From positions 1,674,001 through 1,738,000 of the forward strand of contig PUFA01000081.1 of NCBI GenBank assembly GCA_003508835.1: a stretch of 64,000 nucleotides of DNA, written 5' to 3'. The position numbers were made by a program, and so were the translations under genes. The notes below the pieces were generated by a model, which worked only from the letters and a program-made list of their open reading frames with translations, made no database searches and was not told the origin of the DNA. Below are positions 46,621 to 58,345 of the stretch, piece after piece; positions within the stretch are counted from its first letter, which is position 1, and each line of letters begins with the position of its first letter. Source of the DNA: Eonycteris spelaea (Eukaryota; Chordata; Mammalia; Chiroptera; Pteropodidae).

Positions 46621-48004
46621 AAAGAGAATTTTACAGACCCTTGGAGCTTCATATTTTGGAGGCCCAAAGAAGAGGTTAGAAAATACTCTACAGGCAAGAA
46701 TGGGAAAAAAAGAAAATCTTGCATAATTTCCTTACGATAAAACTATGCTACCTTTTAAATTCATGTTTGTTTTTAGGACCAGGAACTGGGAACACTAATA
46801 AGTCAAAAATACTTTAAACCACAGGGCAAAGAAACAATTAAGTCTTCTTATAGTCAGTCCTAAGTGACTAGGTAGGTCTGATTTTCTTTATTTTTTTGGC
46901 TTAAAATTAAACTTAGCTTTGGCAAAGTTTTCAAGCTGCATAATACTTTGCCATAACTGATGCTTCCTTTACCCTTGGTTATTTAGAAACATCATATGTT
47001 TAAATGACAAAGGACAGATAAGAAGATACATCAAGATGAGGAAGGAAGGAAGGTCTCTGTAATTAGCAGCCATCCAAATGATTAAAATTTCCCTGTCTAT
47101 TGAAACAAGTGCTCTGAAAAAGAAATAAAAAAATGAATTGCAAAACAGTAAATTTGGTAAATTATATGCTAAGACAACTGATAGGCAGGAGGGAAAACTG
47201 GGGGTTTTATAGCTAGCTAATACAGCATAAGAAGAAAAGAAGCAGAAAAAAATCTAGCATACTCCACAAAAGCTACAAATTTCTTTATCCTATTAACAAC
47301 TTTCAAATCCTACATAGAAATCACTAGCCCTTCTGGCCTTACAAAGATCAGGTAAAACAGAATTATGTATCATGAGACAGAAGGCCCAAACGAGAAAGAG
47401 AATCAAGTCTCTCCAGACTGGACACCAGTAGCACTGCTCGTCTAAGAAATGTCTGATTCATCTCTGATTTTTCAACCCAGCACAAAGGAAGATTGCCACA
47501 GAGGGAGCCACATAGGGCCCTGGAGGTCTCCAAGACACAGGAATCAGGTGTAACTAGCCTCCTGAAAGATCTCAGGGGCTTCCGCAAAAACAAATGTGAG
47601 CTACTAGTGGAGAGAAGAGCATTGGAGCACCGTGTCACTATATAAACACACTTCTGCCATGTTTGAAATCCTATGTGAACACCTAAACTGAAAACTCAAA
47701 CTCCACTCATGACAATACAGGCAATAATGCTGAACCTCCATCCGTTGTCTGTGGAACAGTGATTCTGTCATGTCGCAATTCAGATTGTGAGTAGTATCTG
47801 TTCATCACGGCAAACACCTTAGTAAAGATCAGTTAGGACCTGCTGAGAGAAATAATGAGGGACTGAATAAAGTTGCAGGTAAATAGGCCACAGGTCCTTG
47901 TTCTCAGGTTTCTGATTTCAAGGTCTGAATTTCATGTGTGAAATAAAAAGACTTGAAATAAAAGACTAGAATCCCTGTGAACTTGCTAAAGAGCTTACTG
48001 CTAG
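46621..48004. other. Unassigned sequence
   Basis: About 1.4 kb with no family recognised. The 91-codon minus frame at 47363-47638 has no recognisable domain. Confidence 0.45.
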
Positions 48005-48085
48005 ACTGTGACCACTTCCTCAAAGACAGGACCCAAATTCCCACCAAGGAGTGTGTCAGAGTCAATAAATATTGTTCAGTCTTCT
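48005..48085 (+). mobile_element. LINE-2 3' end
   Basis: 'aaagacaggacccaaattcc' then 'gagtcaataaatattgttca' is a short L2 terminus. Confidence 0.5.
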
Positions 48086-48089
48086 TAAC

Positions 48090-48275
48090 ACCATTTGATG
48101 GTGTCCTGGGCTTGGTGATTTATATACACTATGTCTAATTCTCACTACAAGCCAAGTATTATTCTCAGTATACTGATGATCAAAGCAAAACTCAAAGAAT
48201 TCAAATCTATCCATAAGATCACACCCAGTTAAGTAGCAGAACTAGGTTTTAAACTCAGATTTCTGCCACCCTTTC
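48090..48275 (-). mobile_element. MIR SINE (antisense)
   Basis: 'tctaattctcactacaagcc', 'aagatcacacccagttaagt', 'agcagaactaggttttaaac' follow reversed MIR. Confidence 0.65.
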
Positions 48276-48884
48276 CTGCTATGGAAACCAAACTGGAGAT
48301 CTATTACAGCTCAAGATTTAGACCTTTGAACATGTCTCCACTTTCTAATCTATAAAATCATGAGAATGGACCAAATCTCTTTGTACCCTGGAAGTTCTGA
48401 AAGTCTATTACTCTACTATCCCTGGTATCTGAGCTAAACTAAAAGGTAGAAATTTGGTGTTGGCAAAGGTCACATGACATCCTCTTATTGCATTCATTTT
48501 ACATTGAAATAAAAGAAGAGCCACAAAGAGTTCCTGGAACAAAGTTGGACCAAGAACATGCAAGTTAGTTCTACTTCATTCAAGTTTCGCTGGCTCAGCA
48601 AAACAAATTCTCTCAAGATTAGTGGAAGGGAGTAGGGGAGATGACCAAAAGAGACCTGAGCAATAGCTGAATTGTTTGGCTTTGTTTTGTACTCTTGCAA
48701 AATTCCATCTCAGTAAACCATGCTGCAAAGTCATCATTAAACTATTCATGTAAAGGACAGATCCAAATCAGCATTCTATAGCTTAGAAGGCTGGACTAAG
48801 ACGTGAACTACCATCTTAATGGAAACAGAATTTAATTCATCTGAATCGAATTTGATTAACTGCCTGATTTAAAAAAAAAAAAAT
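48276..48884. other. Unassigned sequence
   Basis: A13 run near 48869. No family recognised. Confidence 0.45.
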
Positions 48885-50640
48885 GTCGACATTTTCCAGA
48901 GGATTCTAACTAGACCCAGAATTTACACAGATAACATTCAGAGGGATATAATCCAAAATTACTTGAGGAAAAATCTGATCAACAGATGTTAACCCCAAGA
49001 TGCTCCAGATGTGGGAACTACCAAACAGAGACTTTAAGAAGAGCTATTAAAACTATAGTTCATACCAAACAAATGAACAAACGAAACAAAACAAAAACAG
49101 ACTCATAGAAACAGAGGTCAAACTAATGGTTGCCAGAAAGGAGGGAGTAGAGAATAGATGAAAAAAGTAAAGGGGAATATAGTCATTAATATTGTGATGA
49201 GTTTGCATGGTGACTAGTGATTACAAGACCTAATGAGATGATCACATTGTAAGGTATATAAATGTTAAGTAACTATATTGTACACCTGAAACTAATATGA
49301 TATTGTATACCAACTATACTTAAATTTAAAAAAACTATAGTTCATGAGATAAGGGAAAACAGCTGAAATAAATGAAAAATAAGAACACTCAAGCAGAGAA
49401 ATACAAACCACAATAAATAACCAAATGAAAATTTTAAAACTTAAAAACAATATCTTAAATAAAAAACTCACTTAGATGGGCTCGGTAATAGAATGGAGAT
49501 GACAGAGAAAAGAATAAGTGAACTTAGAAGAGGGCTCAATAGAAATTATCTACTCTGAAATGCAGAGAGAAAAGAAAGAAAAATTAACAGAGCTTCAGGA
49601 ACCTTTGGGACAGTATCAAAAGGTCATTGGAGTCCAGATAAGCCAGGAGAAAGATATTAGGGCAGAAAAATATATTTAAAAAAATAATTGCCAAATTTGT
49701 TCAAATGCATAAATTTACAGATTCAAGAAGCTCAGTGATTCAGAAACAGGATAAACTCAGAGAAAACCACATTGAGACACAACGTAAATGGCTAAAAACA
49801 AAATATAAAGAAAAATCTTAAAAGCAGCTAGAGAAAAATGGTAACAGTACATAAAAGGAAGCAATGATATGAACTACCAGAAATTTCAGATACACTAAAT
49901 TTCTCATCAGAAACTATAGAGACCAAAAGACAGTAGAATAACATCTTTTAAATGTTGAAAGAAAAGAACTGTCACCCCAGAATACCATCTCCAGTGAAAT
50001 ATCTTTCAAGGATAAAGTCAAAATTCAGACATCCCTGGATGAAAGAAAACGAAGAGAATTTGTCAACACAGCAGAACTGCTCTACAAGAAGTAATAAAGT
50101 TCTTCAAGGCAAAGGTCAATGTTAACAGAGGGAAACCTGGATCTTTAGGTATGACAGAAGAATAACAGAAATGATAAAAATAACAAACTGCCTTTACTAC
50201 TCCTAAGTACTCAAAAATATGTATGACTATTTAAAGTGAAAATTATAGCACTGTCTACTGGGTTTTTCAATGAGTGTCACACATACAACTATAATATTAA
50301 GATCAGAGGTAAAGGAACTAATATGATTGTAAGATTTCTATGTTTTATATGAAATGGCATTCACTCTAAGTAGAGTGTGAAAAGTTATGTAGTTGCTCTC
50401 AGAAGTACAAAATGTGTAAACGAGTGAATAAATGAATCAATTAATAAAAAAATTTTTCTTCTAGAATTATAAATTGTTGAATATGTCAATAGCATATCTT
50501 TACAAAAATATTGCCAGGAAAAAAACTCATAAATACAAGAAACTAGTCTATAATATGTTAATTTAATGATGTATTTCAGTGATTTCAACTTAGATGATCT
50601 CATATAGATGTAACTTTTCACATTTCCAACAATCCAAAAT
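48885..50640 (+). mobile_element. Old L1/HAL1-like element, interrupted
   Basis: A-rich sense L1-type sequence: 'ttaagaagagctattaaaac', 'gaaagatattagggcagaaa', 'ttacagattcaagaagctca', 'ccagaataccatctccagtg', 'aactgctctacaagaagtaa', then an eroded 3' part. The order and wording resemble the ORF1-to-3' part of L1M or HAL1 elements. All frames are broken. It is split by a younger L1 at 49064-49330. Confidence 0.65.
49064..49330 (+). mobile_element. Younger 5'-truncated L1 3' end with 15-bp target duplication
   Basis: Only the last ~260 bases of L1 are present: 'acagactcatagaaacagag', 'aaactaatggttgccagaaa', 'ggaatatagtcattaatatt', 'gtacacctgaaactaatatg', 'tataccaactatactt', then a short A tail. 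It is flanked by the perfect repeat aaaactatagttcat at 49049-49063 and 49331-49345. The target reads tt/aaaa, the canonical L1 endonuclease site. The 3'-UTR type is the one common in Laurasiatheria. Confidence 0.92.
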
Positions 50641-50874
50641 AGCTCTCATTAAAATTTAAACTACAAAGTGAGATGCTCAAAATTACGACTGAACCTCGGG
50701 AAAACACTCAATTGTGAAAGAGACTGAATTAATCAATTTTAAATACATACAAGAGAATAAACTATAGTCTTCAAAAATTCTGGTTATCCAAAATGAAAGC
50801 TAAAAAATTAATTAAAGGAATTTTTGGTCATGGCTGTAGTGTTCTCAAGACCCTACCCTCTCATCTCTAACATT
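50641..50874. other. Unassigned sequence
   Basis: AT-rich. May be the eroded end of the preceding LINE. Confidence 0.4.
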
Positions 50875-51085
50875 TTAGTATTTCAGACTACGTGCTGCAT
50901 GAAGGCAGGGATTAATTTTGATCTCTCTATTCCCAGAGCCCAGCAAAATACCTGCCACATGGTAGTTACTAATACCTATGGGATACATTAAAGATTATTT
51001 CCCAGGGTAAGAACAAAATGAGGAAATGCACTTTAAAGAGCTTCGTCTGGTGCCTGGCATGGAGCAGATGGAATACCTGTTGGCT
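50875..51085 (+). mobile_element. LINE-2 3' end(s)
   Basis: 'gcatgaaggcagggattaat', 'tattcccagagcccagcaaa', 'acctgccacatggtagttac' give a sense L2 end. A second L2-like end ('ctggtgcctggcatggagca') follows at 51047. Confidence 0.65.
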
Positions 51086-52714
51086 GGCTGAATAGCGAAC
51101 TCTTTCTCACCTCCAAACTCTGTCTCCACTCTCCCTAATGCCTCTCTTATCCAAGTCTTGGAGATTTGCTGAGCCTCCAAGCCTCTCAGCCTGGAAGAGG
51201 CCACAGGTACAGTGGGAAAAACACTGAGTGGAAGTCCACACGCCTGGACCCCGGGCCTTGTCCTCTAACAAAATAGCCCTTTTGAAGCCAGTTGTCATGC
51301 ATGAGGGTTGCTTGATTTTCTAACCTAAATCACCTGCCATTCTTCTAGGCTACATGAGTATCAGAGCTTTTGTACATTTAGCAATATTTTAGTCAATTCT
51401 TGTTTTTTAAAAATATTTAAAAACTTCCTCTATAAAGGGAATATTAGGTAATAATTACATGATTAATTAAAGAGGAATCACTGAAAACCTAACTGATAAG
51501 AGCGATTATGTCCCAAACATGCTTGCAAGCTGTGTGATAAAAATACTGTTCCTATCACAGTGGACTGATTCTAAACGAAGTTAGAAGAAATATTCATAAC
51601 AGTCACCAAGAAACAATTAACCAAATATTGACGTAAAAGGGGAAAACTGTAGTTTTTTAATATTTTAGATAGACCCTAGAAAGGAAGTTCTTGATCAAAA
51701 GTTGCTTGATATTCCACTAGAAAAGAGAACAGCAAACACAATTTTAGAAATTTAAAAGGCATAGTTAGCATGATAAAATGCCAAGTGCAAAAAACAAGTT
51801 TGAGGTTTTCTTAGAATATTTACTCTCTGAGGATCTTTCAGTTAGTAAGGAAAGATAGTTTTATTAAGCAGAACCCTTAATTAATTGCCACTACCTTGAC
51901 GGCATGCTTCAAGATGTGTCATATTCTACCAGGTTCTAGGGATTGATCACTAAGGAATATAATCACCAAGATTTCAGTGAGACCACATGTGTCTATCAAA
52001 GTCAGAAGACTGGGAGGGCTACTTATGGTCCCCTAACAATGTAACACACAGGGATAAGCCCAAAATGCTTATGAAGGGAGGAGGTCATTTGGTTAAAGCC
52101 AGCAAATATGTAATGTTTTCCTTATTCAAGAAAAAGAGAATTGTAATGCCAGCTAGGAATGAACAAACTCCCCCCTGCCCCACCCCAGATTCCTTTCAAG
52201 GAACGAAACCCCAAAGGGCACATAGGGTTTATTATCCAAACTGTAGAGTTCAGAGAGGTGTCAATAATAGTCTGTATACCAAGATGTCCATAATGCTTCC
52301 TAGACATCCACATCCATCTTTTCAAATGTGAGATGACAATCCATAGAAAAATGGACAGGGTGTCTCAGAAAACAGGAATCTCACCCCAAATGGAACAGGT
52401 GAAAGTCAATGGCGTGCTGATAAATGTCTAACATCCAACACTCCAGGACAAAGAATAAGGGGAAGAGGGGTAGCAAGCCCTGAATTGTAGCATTTGATGA
52501 TTACTGTGGTGTAAATTCTCTACCCTGGCCATTTCAAGCTACCAGCATAAAGTCACTGAACATGAAATTGGTAAGAGATAGGCACAATCAACAGGCTCTT
52601 GAGAGCTGGTATCAGACAGCTCCAGCACAAATTGAAATGAGTAAGAGGGAAACAAACACACAATAGTTTTTATATGAGGGCACAGAGTTCTGCAGGTAAA
52701 TACCAGTTACTGAC
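51086..52714. other. Unassigned sequence
   Basis: About 1.6 kb with no supportable family. The 114-codon plus frame at 51987-52331 is not recognisable. Confidence 0.45.
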
Positions 52715-53192
52715 TGCCTGTGCAGTGATTTGCAATGACCTCTCAACTGTATCTACAGTCCTAATCCCTGGAACCTGCAAATATGCTATCTTATGTGGAA
52801 AAAGAGACTTTGCAGATTTAATTAAGTTAAGGATTTTGAGGTGAAGAGATTATCCTGGTTTATGTGGGTAGCCCCAATGTAGTCACAAGGTTCCTTATGA
52901 GGGAGAGAGGGAGATGACACTCAGAGGAGATGTGAGGACAGAAGCAGAGGTCGAAGTGTGACATGCAAGGGAGCCTTGAGTCAAGAACAGCCTTTGGACC
53001 CTGGAAAAGGCAAAGAACAGATTCTTCCCTAGAGCCTCCAGCAGGACACAAGCTCTGCAAACACCTTGATTTTAAACTTATAAAATATATTTTGGACTTC
53101 TGACATCTAGAACTGTAAAATAATAAATTTGTATTGTTTTAAGCAACTAGCTGTGTGGTCATTTGTTACAGCAGCCATTAAGAAACTAATAT
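52715..53192 (+). mobile_element. ERVL-MaLR LTR (MLT1-type), near full length
   Basis: 'agtcctaatccctggaacct', 'aagagactttgcagatttaa', 'gaagagattatcctggttta', 'gatgtgaggacagaagcaga', 'cctagagcctccagcaggac', 'ggacttctgacatctagaac', 'cagcagccattaagaaacta' follow the whole LTR in order. Solo LTR. Confidence 0.85.
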
Positions 53193-53772
53193 ACTACTAA
53201 AATCCCAATCAGACTCTTAAAAATGAGGGTAGAGATTAATATGCTAACATCTGGGACAAATAAAAACTCGAAGACAAAATAGAGCCCTTCACCTCACCCT
53301 GGGGTCAAATCAGACTTGCAGACTAAAGATCTTAGCAAACTTTCAATACTGGGAAATTTCATGATAAAAATAAATAAATAAGATTTTTTCCAAGCTTTCT
53401 AGGGAAACTAGGACATCTGACGCCACTGGCCCCACATCCCATGGGGAAGCATCAGCTGAGGGGGAGATGTACCTGCTTAGGGCACATGCCAGTCCAGGCC
53501 ACCAAGCTCTCACTGTTCTCACCCTTATATACAAGGTATAACCAATCTAGCCCCTGTACGTATTAAGGTGGGAAACCCTGGCTCTAAACTGAGCTTGGCT
53601 GGAGAATAAAGAGGGAGATGTGAGGTGATAGTCCCACATAGTGGGAGGGTGGTCTCTCTCATATCCCTAAACCTTTCTTCTTTCCCCTTCCATCTGCACC
53701 TCCATGCCAAGTGTTTGGGAGGTCCAAAGAAAAGAGGACCTCTCCATCTCTCTCTTTCTCCCTAGGGCCTAT
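53193..53772. other. Unassigned spacer between two inverted LTRs
   Basis: Nothing recognised apart from a short taaa-rich patch near 53366-53382. Confidence 0.5.
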
Positions 53773-54195
53773 ACCAGTTTCCAGTAGCTGCTGTAACAAA
53801 TTACCAAAAACTCTTGCTTAAAACAAGAGCAAGTTGTTCTCTCACAGCTCTGGAGGCCAGAAGTCTGAAATCAAGATGTCAGGAGGGCCATACTCCCTCC
53901 AAACACTCTTGGAGAAAAGCCTTTCCTTGCCTCTGTCAACTCCTGGTGGCTGTTGGCATTCCTTGGCTCTGTCTTCACCTCCTCTTTTCCTCCCTCTATA
54001 ACTCCCTTTGCCTCTATTTTATAAAGGCACTTGTGATGGCATTTAGGGCCCACCCATAAAATCCAGGGCAATCTCCTCATCTCAAAATCCTTAACTACAC
54101 AAGCAAAGATCCTTTTTCTAAAAAAGGTGACATTTACAAATTCCAGGCATTAGGATTGGAATTTTTGGGTGGCTATTATTCAATTTACTTCAGTG
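53773..54195 (-). mobile_element. ERVL-MaLR LTR (MLT1-type), antisense
   Basis: 'ccagtagctgctgtaacaaa', 'cacagctctggaggccagaa', 'gaaatcaagatgtcaggagg', 'cctttccttgcctctgtcaa', 'tccagggcaatctcctcatc', 'ttagggcccacccataaaat' is the reverse of the same LTR type as 52715-53192. Confidence 0.8.
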
Positions 54196-54444
54196 TCCAT
54201 AAGATTCCTAGCCCAGGGCAAGGTGTGGGGGGTACAGACAGAATCAGAATAAGGGACACCACTACTTACTGAGGCTGCGAGGATGAAGAGCTGGGGGAAG
54301 TTCGGAAGCCAGGCTCTCTGTACCTGAGACCTTGCCTGCTCTTAGACACTGCCCCACTGAACAATCCTCTGGTTGCGTCCCCATCTCACCAGAAATAAAA
54401 CCTTGCCTCCCTCTCAGACCTCAAAGCCACCCTCTCCCCTCTCC
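54196..54444. other. Unassigned sequence
   Basis: May include the 5' part of the following L2; not clear. Confidence 0.4.
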
Positions 54445-54730
54445 TCCAGCCCAGTGACCATCTTTTACTCCCTGAAAGGTGGACTCCACCTCATCTCAAC
54501 CCAGATAGGACCTCCTTGTCTTTGAAAGGCCTTCCTCACCTGCTACCCAACAACAGTCATCACTGTCTTATCTTCCCATCTTCTCTTCTTGGCACTTACC
54601 AATACCTCGGATTACTCATCTTGCTCTTGTTTGTCTCTCTCCACCAAATGAGCTCCAGAAACCGGGGACCTCACTGGCCTCATTCCCATAGCACCCTCAA
54701 AGCCCACCAGGGCAGGCAGTCAAAACAATC
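54445..54730 (+). mobile_element. LINE-2 3' region
   Basis: 'ggccttcctcacctgctacc', 'tcttcttggcacttaccaat', 'ccaccaaatgagctccagaa' follow the L2 3' UTR. The terminal repeat is missing. Confidence 0.5.
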
Positions 54731-55551
54731 ACAGCTAAATGAACAGCTTCCCCATTCTGAGACACTATGATGACTTTAAGTCCTGGCTGGGTACTGCTGT
54801 CTTCCACCTGGGCTTATTTTTGACAAATACAAAATAGTTAATGCATTTTTCCTGGGTTTCTTTCAAATGTACTCAGTTAAATCACTGATGTTAAAAAGCT
54901 TTCCTAGCCAAGCAATTATGTTTTGCTGCCTTCCAGCTGGAGTGCAAGAAGCCATTATGTTTTCTTTGAAATGCTTTTTCCTTACCTAATTAGTTTAAAA
55001 TGTTGACATTAATCCAGAAGTTCGATTGTAGGTGCTGGCACTTTGGTGCTCAGCACCCACCCTCACACACTTGGGGGAACAATTGGATAACCTATCCATG
55101 CAAACTTTAAAGGAAAGCAGGATACTTCAATAATTATACAAATATTAGCTTTTGTTTAGTATTATATAAAGTACATATATATCTGTAATACTTAAACATC
55201 ATCAAAACATGAATTTTTAAAACTCACTGAAATGGGAAGAAATGTACTACTGCAAGAAGATTGACATTAAAAAGCCTGTTAGTTTGAAATACAAAGATCC
55301 CAACTTCACAAGCTTCTGCAGTTGTAAAACATCTTCCACAAAGGGTGGGTATCAGGCTTCTTAAACTGTACCACCACCCATCACCTCAAAAGTAAAAGTA
55401 GGAAAGTGAATATGAATGGACACATAGGAAATGAGTACACAGCTCTTAAAGGAGTCCATAACCCCAAAAAATGGTGAGGACCGCCTCATTTGGGAACCAG
55501 CATAGGACTGAGTTTTTATTCAACAAAGTAAGGAAATTAAAGAGGAAATAC

Positions 55552-55553
<2 letters not shown>
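54731..55553. other. Unassigned; candidate conserved block 54880-55110
   Basis: No repeat family. 54880-55110 holds several homeodomain-type motifs ('gcaattatg', 'gccattatg', 'cctaattag') in complex sequence. Confidence 0.4.

Positions 55554-55591
<38 letters not shown>
55554..55591. repeat. (AC)19 microsatellite
   Basis: Nineteen uninterrupted AC units. Confidence 0.97.
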
Positions 55592-55593
<2 letters not shown>

Positions 55594-56039
55594 CTATTAT
55601 GGTTATTTCATAAAGGATATTTTAAATCAAAAAAGAAGAGCAAGTTCTGAATAAAAAAGCTTAGCCCTTGAATGGAACATGTTTACATGTATGAATGCCT
55701 CCTTGCAGTATCCTTATTTCTCTTTGGTCAACTGAGACCAGAGGAAATCAATTTCACACCCACAGACACTGGATTGTGGACCTGAGTTTGGAAATTACAT
55801 GGAAAAGGCTGAGTGACCAATGAAAAAGAAAAGAATGTGTTACCCCGCCTCCCACCCTCACCAGCTTTATTCACTTGAAAAGAGGGAAGTCCCTCCAGGC
55901 AAGGCATGGCAAACCCAGCAAACAAAGACAAGATAAATCTTGGTTTCTAAAATCCAAAGGTCAAGTCTACACGTACAAAAGAATATTTGAAGGGAGATGA
56001 GGTGGGCAGAACCCTTTCCTCCCCCCATCAACCCAGGAC
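55592..56039. other. Unassigned sequence
   Basis: Nothing recognised. Confidence 0.5.
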
Positions 56040-56600
56040 CTGTGGGCTTCATGGCTGCTCTGAGGAGCTGACATCAGCTATGATAGAGGACAGGGGACGT
56101 GCGTCATGCATGGGAGGGCGCTGGATGAAGTTGCGCCACGTCGCAGCTGATGGATGCTTGGCATAGGTCACATCTGAGGCTCCTCCCTGTAGGGCACTGT
56201 GTTTTATGGGCTATCTGCTCCCATCAAGCTTGTTAGAGAGACTCCAGCCAGAGGGTCTAGGTCCGACACCCTAGACCTTGTTGGTGTCGCATCTGAGCAC
56301 CAGATGATGAGAACCATGGTGACCACTCCTCACTCAGTCATTAACACTGGTATTTAGGTATCATGAGACATAAAAACACCAGTGTTGCCATTTGGATCAC
56401 CTCTATTGTCACCTCTAGACATTAGCATGGCACACAAATCTAACAGAGCTGCTTCTTTCTGGTTGTGCAGGGTCAGCTTTTTCATACCCTGGGGTGTTTG
56501 TTGCATGGCCACAAAACTGTGAGCTATTCAATACAGGAGCACCATCCACACGCTTCAGCTCTAGCTCTAATGCCGGCACCTATGACCAGCTTTAGAAAGC
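56040..56600. other. Unexplained CpG-richer block with three inverted repeats
   Basis: More CpG-containing than the flanks, especially at 56095-56150 and 56260-56290. Inverted repeats: GGTCTAGG 56254-56261 with CCTAGACC 56270-56277; CGACACC 56264-56270 with GGTGTCG 56283-56289; AACACTGGT 56343-56351 with ACCAGTGTT 56378-56386. The first two overlap and cannot both form. A 54-codon minus frame (56415-56579) is open but has no ATG. It could be an eroded retrocopy, an unknown repeat or a regulatory element. Confidence 0.4.
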
Positions 56601-58224
56601 ACTAGTTCATCAATAGTGAGAGTCACAACAGATAAGATCCATTCACTTCTCCAAGTCACCTTTAATGACAACTCACTGGGTACTAACCAGATCCTGCCCT
56701 CCAGCTCCAGATTGTGTTCCTTAGACACAGGAGAGGATAGGCTTGTCTCTCTTAGTAGCTGAGATATAAAGATATATTTTACATTTCTCTGTGTGTTTAC
56801 TAGTCAAAAGAAAGGCATTTGGAAATACTTGCAAATAGACAAAATATTAATGCTGGATGCTGAAGGAATGGTGACCGTTCTAAGGAATTAATTAATTCAG
56901 CCAGAGTCTTCTGGAATATGCAAATTTCCCTCATGAGAATTTTTAAATGCCAGTTCATTCTTGCCAGAGGCAGTTAGAGTCTTTATAAGAAGTCATGAGA
57001 TGCTCCAAGACCCCATTCCAACATGGCTTGAATTCCAGGGGCCAAGGGATCTCAGCATATGCATTTGTCCCAGTATTTCCATTTGAAAAGCCAAGGTTCA
57101 GAGCATCCCAGCATGGCAGGGTTGATCCAGTGGTGCACCAACCACTCACTGACTCTTGGGAGCCCTCTTCTCCTGGCATTTTGCTACTGAACGTACTCTG
57201 TTAACGGCAAGTGCTAGAGAAGAACTCAAGGCCAGAGGCACAAAGCCTTAAGCTTTCTTTCCTCCTTGCCCCCAACCGATCCAAATGAACACCAAGATAA
57301 ATAAAGCTCCCCATTTGACTCCACTATTACTTCTACCCTAATGTCTTCTGCCACATCATATGTCCCCATATCTACTTCTCCCCATTGTTAAGAGGAAACC
57401 CTGATAATTGTATGCTATTTGACTGTATCTGCTATAGACTCTGAGGTATAAAACAAAACTGGCAGTACCACAATTCAATCCCTGCATTCGGCAGCCTGAA
57501 GACAAGAGGCCACCTCTTAGATTCAACAGCAAGTCACATGGAATTCCTTCATTTAGCCTACTTCCTCTGAGTAGTGCAAGGAAAGGAACCATCCTCCAGG
57601 TAAGGGCACAGAAAAGAGAGGAAATGCTGTTATCTTCCACGTGCAGTTTGATGGAGATATCTGCTAAAGAACAGTGAACTGTGACCAGGAAAAACACTAA
57701 AGAGCAACTGTTCCTGTATTGTCAATTTTCCCTGCGGGTTGAGGCAGGAGGGGTAGGAGGTTGTTAATGGCCCAACCTCAAGCTGGTAAATAGCTGCATC
57801 AATATTACAGAAAAATATTAATTAATACAACCAGAGAGAGTCTGAAGAAAAGAGTCTTTATTATTTCTACTTAAACTAGCCCATTAACAATTTTTCAAAA
57901 GGGTAGAAAATAAGGTTTTCAGGAAGCAAATGACCTGAGCATTTTCCTAAACAAAGGAAATGTGACCCAGTTTCAGTGACCAAGAGCCATTTGTGGAGCA
58001 TTTGTTAGCTCTGGGCTGTCTTCCCACCCACTGAAGCAGGTCATCTGGAGGCTTCACAAGGAACAGTTGACAGGGGGCATTCTGACTTTGGGTCATCAAC
58101 TTAGAAGCCCACATTGTACACACATGTAAAGGCTGTTTGTGAGGAACCAGGAAAATATCAGAGCAAACATATAAAGAAGGATATTAGGAGCCCAAGAGGG
58201 TCTCCTGATTCCAGGCTCTGTACT
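56601..58224. other. Unassigned sequence
   Basis: About 1.6 kb with no family recognised. The 113-codon minus frame at 57356-57697 has no recognisable domain. Confidence 0.45.
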
Positions 58225-58345
58225 AAACTACATCGCACATTATTTCATGAATCTGAACAGACTATGCCGTGAAAAAGTGTTCTCATCATCCACATTTCAC
58301 AAACGAGGAAAAATGTAAGCTTAGAATCAAAAATTCGGCACTCCC
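58225..58345 (-). mobile_element. MIR SINE (antisense)
   Basis: 'tatttcatgaatctgaacag' then 'catccacatttcacaaacga' and 'ggaaaaatgtaagcttagaa' fit the reversed MIR middle. Confidence 0.55.

Noticed and set aside
56415..56579. 54-codon minus frame read as a possible pseudogene
   Set aside because: No ATG and no family recognised. Kept only as part of the finding on the surrounding block.
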